A stretch of 64,000 nucleotides of DNA from Psychrobacillus sp044762745 (GTDB taxonomy: Bacteria; Bacillota; Bacilli; Bacillales_A; Planococcaceae): positions 1 to 64,000 of the forward strand of contig NZ_JBIWEX010000025.1 in assembly GCF_044762745.1 (NCBI RefSeq), in the 5' to 3' direction. Each line of letters begins with the position of its first letter. The stretch's first letter is position 1. The position numbers and the translations under genes were made by a program. The notes beneath the pieces are model-generated. The model searched no databases and was not told the DNA's origin. It saw only the letters and a program-made list of their open reading frames with translations. This document shows, in pieces, positions 32,934-42,292 of the stretch.

Positions 32934-33122
32934 ATGAATTCATATGAAGAAAAGATGAATATGTTACAAAGTGGTGACATCGATAAGTTAGAAATTTCCA
33001 AAGCTGACTTTTTATCATTTCGAGAAGTATTAGTCAAAAGAGAGGACTTTAAACATTTTTCCGGAATAGCAAAGCAAGGCGGCGAAATAATTTATACTTA
33101 TTTACGCGTCGCAAGAAGCTGA
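32934..33122 (+). CDS. Small conserved-looking hypothetical protein
   Basis: A 62-residue charged protein with AAAGAAAGGAATG upstream of ATG. It has a helical N-terminus (SYEEKMNMLQSGDIDKLEI) and a Phe-rich middle with the pattern FREVLVKREDFKHFSGIA, ending in a short strand IIYTYLRVA. No signal or membrane segment. I do not recognise it. It diverges from the YkvS-like gene and precedes a Spo0E-like gene by 91 bp. Confidence 0.65.
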   Translation: MNSYEEKMNMLQSGDIDKLEISKADFLSFREVLVKREDFKHFSGIAKQGGEIIYTYLRVARS

Positions 33123-33213
33123 AGTGTTCCTAATCGTTCGGAGACTGATGTTTAGACTTTAGACACAAAAGGTATACTGCATAGAATATACATTTTGTAA
33201 GGGGCGATCGAGT

Positions 33214-33369
33214 ATGTTGGAACTACTCTTAAAAAAGGTAGAGTTGACGAGAGAAAAAATGATTCAAGTTGCTTTGGAAAAAGGAGTCTCCGATAAAGAA
33301 ACAATTGAACTGAGTAAAGAACTTGATAGACTTTTAAACGAATATGAAATAAAGGAAAAACGAAAATAA
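33214..33369 (+). CDS. Spo0E-like aspartyl-phosphate phosphatase
   Basis: A 51-residue protein missed by length cut-offs. It is a two-helix hairpin with the family signature SxELDxLI near its end (ELSKELDRLLNEYE), the motif that enters the active site of phosphorylated response regulators such as Spo0A~P. ATG follows AAGGGGCG. It ends 22 bp before the MoxR gene, so they probably form one operon. Spo0E-type activity is inferred from the motif; the target regulator is unknown. Confidence 0.8.
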   Translation: MLELLLKKVELTREKMIQVALEKGVSDKETIELSKELDRLLNEYEIKEKRK

Positions 33370-33391
33370 CTCATTTAAGGGAGAATTGTAC

Positions 33392-34330
33392 ATGCACGAT
33401 ATAAAGCTATTACAAGAAGAGTTGAATAAAGCGATTGTTGGAAGAGAAAAAGAAATTAATTTCATGTTAATGGGGTTATTAGTACAAGGGCATGTCCTGT
33501 TAGAAAGTGTACCTGGTTCTGGAAAAACAATGATGGCAAAAGCTTTTGCAGAGGCAATACAAGGAGAATTTAAGCGATTACAATTTACGCCGGACGTATT
33601 GCCGTCAGATGTAACCGGCATTAGTTTTTTTCATCCGCAACAACAGTCGTTTATCCTTCGCGTAGGACCTGTAATGAGTAATATATTGCTTGCTGATGAG
33701 ATTAATCGTGCAACTCCACGAACACAGTCCAGTTTATTAGAAGCGATGGAAGAAAAACAAGTATCGATTGATGGGGAAACCATTAAGCTACCATCTCCAT
33801 TTATGGTCATTGCTACTCAAAATCCCGTTGAATCACAACAAGGGACATTTCCACTTCCGGCTGCACAATTAGACCGTTTTTTATTCAAACTGTCGATTGG
33901 TTATCCAACTATTGCGGAGGAAAGAGTTATATTACAGCAATTTGGGCGATCACCTGGAGAGGTGCATTCGCAAAAAGTAGTCTCATTAGAGCAAATAGAA
34001 AAATGGTCGCAACAAGTAAAAGAAGTAGTCGTCCATGAAGATATATTGACTTATATTATTCAAATCGTACATAGCACAAGGAATCATCCATATATAGAAT
34101 TAGGCCTCAGCAGTCGAGCATCACTAGCACTTCTTCAAGCGGCTAAAGCAAATGCCTTTATAAATGGCCGGATGTTCGTTATTCCAGATGATGTGAAGAG
34201 TGTAGTAGAACCAGTGTGCTTACATCGAATGAAATTATCATCAGAAGGCATGTTAATCCATGATATGGCCGAAGTGATGAAAGAGCTTTTAAAGACCATT
34301 GAAGCACCTGTTGAGGCAAATACTCGATGA
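33392..34330 (+). CDS. MoxR-family AAA+ ATPase (module 1)
   Basis: A 312-residue MoxR/RavA-type AAA+ chaperone ATPase. Walker A is ESVPGSGKTMMAKA, Walker B NILLADEINRATP, then the MoxR stretch QSSLLEAMEEKQVS and sensor 1 VIATQNPVE. MoxR proteins help assemble or activate partner complexes, often with DUF58 and von Willebrand proteins. ATG at 33392 follows AAGGGAG at 8 bases. Its stop overlaps the start of the DUF58 gene (ATGA), showing coupling. Confidence 0.92.
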   Translation: MHDIKLLQEELNKAIVGREKEINFMLMGLLVQGHVLLESVPGSGKTMMAKAFAEAIQGEFKRLQFTPDVLPSDVTGISFFHPQQQSFILRVGPVMSNILLADEINRATPRTQSSLLEAMEEKQVSIDGETIKLPSPFMVIATQNPVESQQGTFPLPAAQLDRFLFKLSIGYPTIAEERVILQQFGRSPGEVHSQKVVSLEQIEKWSQQVKEVVVHEDILTYIIQIVHSTRNHPYIELGLSSRASLALLQAAKANAFINGRMFVIPDDVKSVVEPVCLHRMKLSSEGMLIHDMAEVMKELLKTIEAPVEANTR

Positions 34331-35481
34331 ACTGGATTCGTAGAGATTTTGGGATGAATAATACGAAAAACTATGTGCAAATTTTAGTTGTTTCATTGAT
34401 ACTTAGTTTCTTATTAAAGCAATATCTCCTTTTTTCTGTTTTTTCTTTTTTACTAATCATTGCCCTTATAAACATATATTATTACCAACGTGTAGGGGAA
34501 AAACTAGAATTAATCAATGAAAAAAAGAGAATTCGCTTATTAAAAGATACTACGTCTAATCTAGAACTAACTTTTCAAAATAAAGGAGTACCCATTTGGA
34601 ATGGTACTCTTTTAATCTCTTTTCAAACTTATATAGCCCCAGATGGTATTTCCCATACAACGACAACCGGTTTTCACGAAGTAACATTTCCTTTTTCAAT
34701 TGGAAATAAAAAGGAAGTAACTGTAAAGATTCCGATTAAGGGAGTTCATAGAGGACTTGCTAGGATAAAACAAATTGAATTACAAATTCCGCATCCTTTA
34801 ACAGATGGATCAGTATTACTTGATTTTAAACCAATGATCTTAATGGATGCAATAGTTTATCCGCAAATTCATAAGCTGGAGGAAAATCTTATACCTTCTA
34901 GACTAAAGGAAGGCTATTTGGAATTGAACTCCTCTTTATATGATGATCCCTTTTTTCCAGTTGGAACAAGAGAGTACGCGCCAGGAGACCAATTCCATCA
35001 TATTCATTGGAAGGCAAGTGCTAAAACGCAACAATTACAAACAAAAGTATTTACGAAAGTAGCGAATGTCTCCGTCTTATTCATAGTAAACGTGAAGGAA
35101 AAATATGGGGTAGTTACAGATTTTGAGGAAAAAATCGAGTGGCTAGCTTCTCGTATGGAGGCCTGCTATAAACAAGATATTCCTTACTCTTTTGCAATTA
35201 ATATACGAACATATGGGAAGTTCCCTTTAGTATATTTACCTTTAGGGAGTGGGGAAGCACACCGAAAACAAGCGTTGGAACTTCTCGCCCTTTTGTCTCG
35301 GAGCGATAACTTAATCCCGTTTGAAAAGGTTCTTGCTTATATAGATAACCACGTGGAGCTACCCGTAGCTGTATATATTATGTCACATCAACTAGAACAG
35401 TATGTACCTTTACTAAAACGCTTAGAGCAACGTACGAACGTTTTGTATGAAACGGGTATTAGAGTGGAGGGAGTATTATAA
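34327..35481 (+). CDS. DUF58 protein (module 1)
   Basis: A 384-residue protein with two N-terminal membrane segments (about 16-50), a beta-rich extracytoplasmic-type region, and the DUF58 signature GTREYAPGDQFHHIHWKASA at about 216-235. The von Willebrand-like part lacks a MIDAS (SVLFIVNVKEK in its place). This corresponds to YeaD in the B. subtilis yeaC-yeaD-yebA operon. The start overlaps the MoxR stop and its own stop overlaps the next start. Confidence 0.88.
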   Translation: MNWIRRDFGMNNTKNYVQILVVSLILSFLLKQYLLFSVFSFLLIIALINIYYYQRVGEKLELINEKKRIRLLKDTTSNLELTFQNKGVPIWNGTLLISFQTYIAPDGISHTTTTGFHEVTFPFSIGNKKEVTVKIPIKGVHRGLARIKQIELQIPHPLTDGSVLLDFKPMILMDAIVYPQIHKLEENLIPSRLKEGYLELNSSLYDDPFFPVGTREYAPGDQFHHIHWKASAKTQQLQTKVFTKVANVSVLFIVNVKEKYGVVTDFEEKIEWLASRMEACYKQDIPYSFAINIRTYGKFPLVYLPLGSGEAHRKQALELLALLSRSDNLIPFEKVLAYIDNHVELPVAVYIMSHQLEQYVPLLKRLEQRTNVLYETGIRVEGVL

Positions 35482-36722
35482 TGAACAATTCTACCCTTAA
35501 CATAAAGATTCAGGCTCAATCATTTGGGAACTATTTGCGGGATATATGGTTCGTAGCTTTACTTTTTGTATTGATACGTTTTGAAACAACGGTTGCTTTA
35601 CCATACATTTGGATTGGGCTACAATTAATCATTGCAATCTTTAGCTTACTTTTTTTCCGAAAAACTGGTCCAAATATGGTCATTCCTTTTGTTCTACCTT
35701 CTTTCATTCTTTTATCCTTGTTTTTATTTGGATCTCCAATTTGGCTATTTGTGTTAAGTGTAGTCTTTTCCATTTGGCGTTTACAGGCAAGGTTTAATAT
35801 ACGCCAAGAAGAACAAATAACGGATAATCAATTTACGATTTTCTATTTTTTGACGTTTCTAGGAATCCATTTTATCTATTATCTATTAGGATATGAGGGG
35901 TACCATTTCCTTCTCTACTCCGTATTTATTGTAGGAATAGTACTTTTTGGTGGAATCCGATTATTCGCTGTATCGACGAACACGGACAAACACAATGCTC
36001 TAACGAGAACTACCTTAATTGGGATGTACCTGCTTAGTATAGTTGTCGTAGTCTGTCTAGCTAGTGTTATTTATTACATAATCCCTTTCTTTCGTAAATT
36101 GTTCGATCTGCTGTTGGAAGCAGTACTTCGCGTCGCAATCATTCCTTTTGCTCCTGTAATAGGGTATCTAGAAGATTTCTTAAAAGGATTGCAAATAAGA
36201 CAGCCAGAAGAGGACGAACACATTCCAATAGGGGAGCTACCGGAAATAGAAACAAAAGAATTAGCGACGAAAGAAACATTTGTAAATTTTCCAGTTGGAT
36301 GGATTCTTACGGGACTAGCTATTATTGTGATTATATTTTTTATTCGTTATTTATTAAAAAATAAACCAAATAAATTAGAGATAGAGCTAAATAATGTACA
36401 ATATGAAAACAAACAAATGAGTGATGCAGAAGAAAAAGAAACGAAACAATCGAACTCCTTGTATCAAGTAGAAACTTCTTATTTACGAGAAAAATACGCG
36501 CAATTTGAATTAGAAGCACATGCTTATGATTTTGTTAGAAATAAAAGTGAGACAGTCAGAGAATGGTTTAAACGAATGCAATGGCAAGTAGATACTACAT
36601 TTTTTCAAACTTATGAAGAAATAAGGTATGGTAGTAAGATGATTAATTCCGAAAAAGCAGAATTGTTCATTAAAAACTTAGAAATAATAAAAAAAGTAAA
36701 TTTTTTTAAAAAAGATGTTTAA
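35481..36722 (+). CDS. Membrane protein with DUF4129-like C-terminus
   Basis: A 413-residue membrane protein with seven or more hydrophobic segments in residues 20-215 and one at about 275-295. The C-terminal 100 residues are soluble, with a pattern around FQTYEEIRYGSK that recalls DUF4129. In related operons (yeaC-yeaD-yebA) the third gene carries a transglutaminase core; no Cys-His-Asp core is visible here, so this appears to be a version without it. The start overlaps the DUF58 stop by one base behind GGAGGG. Function unknown. Confidence 0.72.
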   Translation: MNNSTLNIKIQAQSFGNYLRDIWFVALLFVLIRFETTVALPYIWIGLQLIIAIFSLLFFRKTGPNMVIPFVLPSFILLSLFLFGSPIWLFVLSVVFSIWRLQARFNIRQEEQITDNQFTIFYFLTFLGIHFIYYLLGYEGYHFLLYSVFIVGIVLFGGIRLFAVSTNTDKHNALTRTTLIGMYLLSIVVVVCLASVIYYIIPFFRKLFDLLLEAVLRVAIIPFAPVIGYLEDFLKGLQIRQPEEDEHIPIGELPEIETKELATKETFVNFPVGWILTGLAIIVIIFFIRYLLKNKPNKLEIELNNVQYENKQMSDAEEKETKQSNSLYQVETSYLREKYAQFELEAHAYDFVRNKSETVREWFKRMQWQVDTTFFQTYEEIRYGSKMINSEKAELFIKNLEIIKKVNFFKKDV

Positions 36723-36782
36723 TAAATCGGTAAACGGGCATATTAATAAAGAACACAGCAACATTCTCATTTCCCCCTTTTA

Positions 36783-36821
36783 AAGGATCATCCAAAAGCT
36801 ATTTGGATGGTCCTCTTTTTT
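36783..36821 (+). terminator. Terminator of the first MoxR operon
   Basis: 13-bp stem AGGATCATCCAAA/TTTGGATGGTCCT with a 5-base loop, then CTTTTTTT. Confidence 0.85.
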
Positions 36822-36866
36822 TGGTACACTAGAAGTATGTAAATTACGATTTGGGGGAAATGACAG

Positions 36867-37733
36867 ATGGAAAAATGGAAAATTGGATTTATCGGGACGG
36901 GTGTAATGGGGAAAAGTTTAGTGAAGCATTTACTAAATGCTGGTCATGAAGTAGTTATTTATACTAGAACAAAGGAAAAAGCAGATGAACTAATTTCACT
37001 TGGGGCTACTTGGGTAGAGCGTGCAAGTGACGTAGCAAGTAATGCGCAATTCGTATTTACGATGGTAGGCTATCCGCATGATGTGGAAGAGATATACTTC
37101 GGAAAGGAAGGTATTTTTGCTGCGGACAATAGAGGTTTAATTGTCATCGATTTGACAACATCGACGCCAACTCTCGCTCAACAAATAGAAGTGGCTGCAA
37201 AAGAAAAAGGAATGTTTGCGCTAGATGCACCGGTTTCTGGAGGAGATATTGGAGCACAATTAGGAAAATTATCGATTATGTGCGGTGGGGAGAAAGAAAC
37301 GTTTGAAAAAGTTTTGCCTATACTAAACCTTTTTGGAGAGACTATTATTTACCAAGGTGCTGCTGGAGCTGGACAGCATACGAAAATGTGTAACCAAATA
37401 ACGATTGCTACTGGAATGATAGGTGTCTGTGAAGCTCTAGCTTATGGACAAAAAGCTGGACTCGATTTAGAACAAGTGTTACGTTCCATCTCAACCGGAG
37501 CAGCTGGTTCTTGGTCATTAAGTAATTTGGCTCCACGCATGATAGCAGGTAATTTTGAACCTGGCTTTTATATTAAGCATTTTGTAAAAGATATGAAGAT
37601 TGCACTAGAAGAAGCTGAAAAAATGAACTTGCAACTTCCAGGTCTACAACTAGCAAAATCAATGTATGATGAATTAGTTGCTAAAGGTTATGAAGAGAAT
37701 GGGACACAAGCACTTATAAAATCATACGAATGA
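36867..37733 (+). CDS. Beta-hydroxyacid dehydrogenase YkwC
   Basis: A 288-residue NAD(P)-dependent dehydrogenase of the 3-hydroxyisobutyrate dehydrogenase family. Rossmann motif GFIGTGVMGKSLVKHL at the N-terminus, substrate-binding DAPVSGGDIGAQLGKL at about 121-136, and catalytic Lys in GAGQHTKMCNQI at about 170. It corresponds to YkwC. ATG follows TTGGGGGAAATG. The physiological substrate is unknown. Cytoplasmic and monocistronic, with a terminator upstream. Confidence 0.88.
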   Translation: MEKWKIGFIGTGVMGKSLVKHLLNAGHEVVIYTRTKEKADELISLGATWVERASDVASNAQFVFTMVGYPHDVEEIYFGKEGIFAADNRGLIVIDLTTSTPTLAQQIEVAAKEKGMFALDAPVSGGDIGAQLGKLSIMCGGEKETFEKVLPILNLFGETIIYQGAAGAGQHTKMCNQITIATGMIGVCEALAYGQKAGLDLEQVLRSISTGAAGSWSLSNLAPRMIAGNFEPGFYIKHFVKDMKIALEEAEKMNLQLPGLQLAKSMYDELVAKGYEENGTQALIKSYE

Positions 37734-37858
37734 GATAGGAACTATTAACTACTATATGATACAATCTATTTAGCTTGATTCAATACAAGATAATTAGAGG
37801 GAATTTGGCTAAGAACGCCACTTCCATGATTTTGTGTTAATAGAGAGGAAGATTGAAA

Positions 37859-38764
37859 ATGAACGATCATAAAGGAATATTGCTTGAAAGTGGTACGAAT
37901 GAGCTAGAAATAGTAGAATTTCAAGTTGGCACTAGTAAATTCGGTATTAATGTTATTAAAGTAAAAGAAATAATACAACCAATCCCGGTTACATTTATCC
38001 CACTTGCACATCCACATGTAGAAGGTATCGTACAATTAAGAGGAGAAGTACTACCAGTAGTAAGTATGGCAAAGGTGCTTGGACTCCCAGAGGTAAATAA
38101 AAAGGAACAAGAAAAATATATTGTAGCGGAATTTAATAAGCAACAAGTAGTATTCCACGTGGATAACGTTACTCAAATTCATCGAATATCGTGGGAGCAA
38201 ATTGAGAAGCCGAGTGATATTTATCAAGGTGGTACTTCTCATGTGATCGGAGTCATTAAGCGTGAAGACGAAATGGTTCTATTACTAGATTACGAGCGAA
38301 TTATTGTCGACATAAACCCAGAATCAGGGATAAATGTTGAATCGGTTAAAAAGCTAGGCGAGCGAGAGCGCTCCAATAAAAAGGTCGTCATTGCAGAGGA
38401 TTCACCATTACTTCGTAAGTTATTACATGATACATTGCATGAAGCGGGCTATGTTAACCTAGAGTTTTTTGAAAATGGAAAAGACGCACTAGGTTACTTA
38501 GAAGATTTAGAAAAAGTTTCATCCAATATCACAGAACAAGTGCAAATGGTTGTGACGGATATTGAAATGCCACAAATGGATGGACATGCTTTAACTCGAA
38601 AAATAAAAGAAAATAGTAATTTAGCTAAACTTCCAGTGCTCATTTTCTCGAGTCTAATAACAGATGACCTCCGCCATAAAGGCGATCAAGTAGGAGCAGA
38701 AGATCAAATTAGTAAACCAGAAATTGCGGAATTAGTTTTGAAAATAGATCAATATATTTTGTGA
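37859..38764 (+). CDS. cheV: Chemotaxis coupling protein CheV
   Basis: A 301-residue fusion of a CheW-like coupling domain (about 15-155; ELEIVEFQVG, GIVQLRGEVLPVV) and a response-regulator receiver (about 175-300; IAEDSPLLRKLL, phosphoacceptor Asp in VVTDIEMPQMDG, Ser at IFSS, Lys in ISKPE). CheV couples receptors to CheA and takes part in adaptation. ATG at 37859 follows GAGAGGAAG. No other chemotaxis gene is nearby, as in B. subtilis. Confidence 0.93.
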   Translation: MNDHKGILLESGTNELEIVEFQVGTSKFGINVIKVKEIIQPIPVTFIPLAHPHVEGIVQLRGEVLPVVSMAKVLGLPEVNKKEQEKYIVAEFNKQQVVFHVDNVTQIHRISWEQIEKPSDIYQGGTSHVIGVIKREDEMVLLLDYERIIVDINPESGINVESVKKLGERERSNKKVVIAEDSPLLRKLLHDTLHEAGYVNLEFFENGKDALGYLEDLEKVSSNITEQVQMVVTDIEMPQMDGHALTRKIKENSNLAKLPVLIFSSLITDDLRHKGDQVGAEDQISKPEIAELVLKIDQYIL

Positions 38765-38774
38765 AAAGAAAAAA

Positions 38775-38952
38775 ACGGGGCTGTCTCCTAAGTCATTTAA
38801 GTGACGAAGAGGTAGTCCCTTTTTACGGATGCATTCCGTGAACATGGCTTCAGTCTCCTCGTCCCTTCGCTAAAAAGCTAAAAAACAGATGTAGAAAAAA
38901 GAGACTTTTTCTATACCTGTTTCAATTTTAGTGGCTTATTAGACAGCCCCGT
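38775..38952 (-). terminator. 178-bp inverted-repeat element, terminator or MITE-like
   Basis: The ends are perfect inverted repeats ACGGGGCTGTCT (38775-38786 and 38941-38952), extended by TAAG after two mismatches. Inside lies a second hairpin, AACAGATGTAGAAAAA with TTTTTCTATACCTGTT (about 38884-38922). On the minus strand the outer stem is followed by TTTTTTTCTTTTC, so it can terminate the minus-strand ykyB gene. Its size and inverted ends also suit a miniature transposable element; no clear target-site duplication is visible. Confidence 0.6.
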
Positions 38953-38958
38953 GGAAAC

Positions 38959-39426
38959 CTAAGAATCTAAATATGATTTCATTGTTTGTTTTTTTCGATT
39001 AGTTTTCCTTGCATATGATTGCGTACATATTGTAGATTGATTAGAGGGATTCTTCAACGTAGATTGAGGTCCAATGTAATCAGTTAGTACTTGTTTTGCC
39101 ATTTTTAAATTCATTTTTCGGATAGGATTTCTATAAGTATCATCTAGATGACCAAGATGCGGTAATTGTTTAAAGTCTTCTTTCGTTGGGATCATATGGA
39201 AGTAGTAGTCTGCACATTGAATTAATACGGAGGATTGCTGTTGGCTATTCCTTGGATTTCGAACAAAATGTAGACCGATTTTTTGTGCTATGTCTTCTTC
39301 TAACATCTTTTCAATAGCTAGTTTTTTTAACTGGTAAAGCGGTTTTTTATCAATGGCTGTTTTGGCATGGCGATTGACTGTATAAATTGCTGTAGCTATT
39401 CGTTCATCTTCTGTACTGGTTGTCAT
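38959..39426 (-). CDS. ykyB: YkyB-family protein
   Basis: A 155-residue basic protein of the YkyB family. Family stretches are AIYTVNRHAKTA, KIGLHFVRNPRNSQQQSSVL, YYFHMIPTKEDFKQLPHLG and YRNPIRKMNL. Function unknown. It lies beside cheV, as in the B. subtilis yk- region. ATG at 39426 follows TTGAGGGAGG; the in-frame ATG at 39441 is upstream of that site. Confidence 0.9.
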   Translation of the reverse strand: MTTSTEDERIATAIYTVNRHAKTAIDKKPLYQLKKLAIEKMLEEDIAQKIGLHFVRNPRNSQQQSSVLIQCADYYFHMIPTKEDFKQLPHLGHLDDTYRNPIRKMNLKMAKQVLTDYIGPQSTLKNPSNQSTICTQSYARKTNRKKQTMKSYLDS

Positions 39427-39617
39427 AAAATCCTCCCTCAATATATTTTATATTTACTATATCATACCAATTTTAAATTAAATTGTATACACAAATCAAA
39501 AAAGTAATGTTTGGCGCAAGACTAAAGATATACATAATAAAGTCGATAATAAAAGGTGAAGTAATAGTTGAAAATCGTTTCATTCTAGTTAGTTTACGAT
39601 TCAAATTGGAGGATTCC

Positions 39618-41675
39618 ATGGACAATTCAGTAAAGCCAAAGCTTATTATGAATCATTATATAGGTGATCTAATGGATGAAAATCCACTACCTTTTATTTT
39701 ATTGGAACGAGAAAGCAAAAATAAATTTTCTTTAATCTATGTTAATCTTGCTGCAGGAATCTTTTTTGAAAATACAGGTAATGACCCTCAACAATTTTTT
39801 TCAGCAGAAGTCTGGAATCAGTTGCATATACTATTAAATAGTTTCGAAGGTGAAAAACAGAATCTACATAGCAATTTACTTTTTACTTTGCAAAATAAAT
39901 TATATTCGGTCGGTTTTTCCGTTGTTTCCTTACAAAATGAAGCTAATAATTTATATGGATTAACTCTACATGATAATAAGATTGACATGATTGAAAAACA
40001 AGCGCTACAAGCAATAAAAGAAAAATATATGTCCCTTTTAGATCATAATACCGATTCCGTTTTTTTAGTGGATGAAAATGGAATGATTCAATATGCTAAT
40101 GCGGTTGCAAGGAAGGTTTTAGGGTATGACTTAGATAAACTACTACATCAACCGATTGAACAGTTTATCGAGAGTAATTCGCTTGGTAATTTTCAGCTTA
40201 TGATTAAGCAAACATTGAGTGGCTACCCTGCTGAATTGCAAAAATGTCTTTTACAGCATGCGAAAGGTCACTATGTATATGTATACTTAAAAGCAATTCC
40301 AATTCATGAACAAGGGAATGTGAAAGAATTTCATCTAGTATTTAGAGATCTGACAACAAGTGCAGATGAAAAAGAACAATTATATTATTTGTCATATCAT
40401 GATCATTTAACTGGCTTGTGGAATCGCCGTTCTTTAAAAGAGCACTTACGAGATAATCTGATCGAAGCAGGTATTAGTAAAACTCAAATTTCCATTATGC
40501 GAATTGACTTAGATCGTTTTAAACTAATAAATGAGTCACTTGGTTATAATTATGGCGATGATTTTTTAAAAAAAGTAGCAGATAGACTAAGTCTTTTTAT
40601 TAATAAATCTTGTAATCTGTATCGACAAAGTGGCGATGAATTTGTATTTATTTTAAAAGACAAAACACGCGAAGAGACGAGCAGTTTTGCAGAAAATATA
40701 TTAAATGAATTGTCCAAGCCAATCTATCTAGATCATCAAGAATATTTTGTAACAGCTTCTATCGGTATTTCAATGTATCCGCTGGACGGAAAGAATCTAA
40801 ATGAATTACTTATTAAAGCAGATCAAGCCTTGTATGTGGCGAAAGATAGAGGTAGAGCACACTATCGCTATTTTCAGGAGCAGATGAATTTATCATTTCC
40901 TAACGAAGCGTTAATGGAATCTCATTTAAGAAGAGCGATTGAGAAAGAAGAATTGACTATACATTATCAGCCACAGGTAAATTTAGCTACAGGAGAGATA
41001 AACTCCTTTGAAGCATTATTACGTTGGAATAATAGAAAATTTGGATTTGTCTCGCCGATGCAGTTTATCCCACTCGCAGAGGAGTCAGGAATGATCATGC
41101 AAATTGGTGATTGGGTTTTAGAGGAAGTTTGTAAGCAATTACAATATTGGCAAGAAAAAGGTTATCGTCCAGTTCGGATTGCTGTTAATATTTCTCCTAA
41201 ACAGTTTAAACAAGAAAATTTTGCGATTAAAATTCGTGAGAAAATAAATAAATATGGCATCAGTCCATTTTCGTTAGAGGTAGAAATTACAGAAAGTGCA
41301 ATGACAGATATGCAAGATACCTTTGCCATGTTAAAAGAATTAAAGGATATTGGGGTTGTTATTTCCATAGATGACTTTGGAACAGGTTATTCTTCTCTCA
41401 GCTATTTAAAGAAGTATCCCATCGATATTATTAAAATTGATCAATCGTTTATAAAAGATATGGAACAAGATGAAAAAAATGCAGCAATCGCAACAACGAT
41501 CATCCAACTCGCGCATAGCTTAGGAATGGAGGTTATTGCGGAAGGTGTAGAAAAGGACCAGCAAGTCGAAATTTTAAAAGCTGCAAAATGTCAGAAAGCA
41601 CAAGGTTACTTTTTTAGTCGACCAGTACCGATACACGACATTAATCAATCATATATGACAACTATTCAACCGTAA
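39618..41675 (+). CDS. PAS-GGDEF-EAL cyclic-di-GMP protein
   Basis: A 685-residue soluble protein. A PAS-like N-terminus (1-130) and a clear PAS domain (about 135-245; NTDSVFLVDENGMIQYANAVA) are followed by a GGDEF domain (about 255-420) and an EAL domain (about 430-685). The GGDEF motif reads SGDEF (RQSGDEFVFIL) and no RxxD inhibitory site precedes it. The EAL domain looks active: EALLRWNN, the Asn in NISPKQF, EITES, DDFGTGYSSLSYL and EGVEKDQQ. It probably degrades c-di-GMP; cyclase activity is uncertain. ATG at 39618 follows TTGGAGGATTCC; the longer frame to 39483 lacks a ribosome site. Confidence 0.9.
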   Translation: MDNSVKPKLIMNHYIGDLMDENPLPFILLERESKNKFSLIYVNLAAGIFFENTGNDPQQFFSAEVWNQLHILLNSFEGEKQNLHSNLLFTLQNKLYSVGFSVVSLQNEANNLYGLTLHDNKIDMIEKQALQAIKEKYMSLLDHNTDSVFLVDENGMIQYANAVARKVLGYDLDKLLHQPIEQFIESNSLGNFQLMIKQTLSGYPAELQKCLLQHAKGHYVYVYLKAIPIHEQGNVKEFHLVFRDLTTSADEKEQLYYLSYHDHLTGLWNRRSLKEHLRDNLIEAGISKTQISIMRIDLDRFKLINESLGYNYGDDFLKKVADRLSLFINKSCNLYRQSGDEFVFILKDKTREETSSFAENILNELSKPIYLDHQEYFVTASIGISMYPLDGKNLNELLIKADQALYVAKDRGRAHYRYFQEQMNLSFPNEALMESHLRRAIEKEELTIHYQPQVNLATGEINSFEALLRWNNRKFGFVSPMQFIPLAEESGMIMQIGDWVLEEVCKQLQYWQEKGYRPVRIAVNISPKQFKQENFAIKIREKINKYGISPFSLEVEITESAMTDMQDTFAMLKELKDIGVVISIDDFGTGYSSLSYLKKYPIDIIKIDQSFIKDMEQDEKNAAIATTIIQLAHSLGMEVIAEGVEKDQQVEILKAAKCQKAQGYFFSRPVPIHDINQSYMTTIQP

Positions 41676-41702
41676 ATTGTTCTGAAATTTACGGTTTTTT
41701 TG
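41670..41702 (+). terminator. Terminator of the GGDEF-EAL gene
   Basis: Stem CCGTAAATT/AATTTACGG with a 7-base loop, then TTTTTTTG. The stem overlaps the stop codon. Confidence 0.85.
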
Positions 41703-41820
41703 TGTTCTATGAAATAATAATATTTATGTGTGTGTATAGCTTTCTTCAAACAACATAAGGTATTCCACTTTTTTATTAATCGTAATATAGGAATAATGCG
41801 TCATAATGAGGCTCTTTTAA

Positions 41821-41945
41821 GTGTCCGCTAGGATTTCCGCTCCAGGCGGACGCTTTCCGCGGGGCGGGCGGTGAGCCTGCTCGGTCGCTAGCGCTCCACT
41901 GCGGAGTCTCACCTGTCCCGCTTAATCCCGTAAGAGTCACCGCCT
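41821..41945 (-). repeat. GC-rich hairpin repeat, diverged reverse copy
   Basis: Read on the minus strand, the end CCGCGGAAAGCGTCCGCCTG followed by GAGCGGAAATCCT matches the 3' half of the copies at 2661 and 42518. The 5' half and central stem differ (GGTGAG ... CTCACC around CTCCGCAGTGGAG). It is therefore a different subtype of the same family. Confidence 0.75.
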
Positions 41946-42136
41946 TGCGCTTCAATCAAAAGGAATTTTATGCTAATTTGGTGTCTGCAGTGATCAGGGA
42001 TTTAAATTGATCAGGTCTACTACGCAAGCAATATTTATTAAACCTATTTAGAAAATGCTGTCTCTAAATAAGTGGAGCATTTACTAAAATAAAGTTCGTT
42101 TCATTCAACCACTTATTGGAATAATATTTCATATTC

Positions 42137-42292
42137 ATAATCGTCTCACTCCAAGTAAACTTGTTATTTTAAGAGTTGGTTGCTTTCACAAGCAATTTGG
42201 TTGCTCTATTGCTAATTTAGTTGCTTTCCGAATGGAACTGGTTGCTATCAATAACTGATTGATTGCCCTTATCCACTTACTGGATATTTATA
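42137..42292. repeat. 21-bp-period repeat array, copy B
   Basis: Five units start at 42178, 42199, 42219, 42240 and 42261 (spacing 21, 20, 21, 21), each starting with GGTTGCT or a variant. They align unit by unit with 283-386, including the single 20-bp unit, and share flanks on both sides (TCTCACTCCAAGTAAACTTG upstream, TACTGGATA downstream). Confidence 0.75.
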
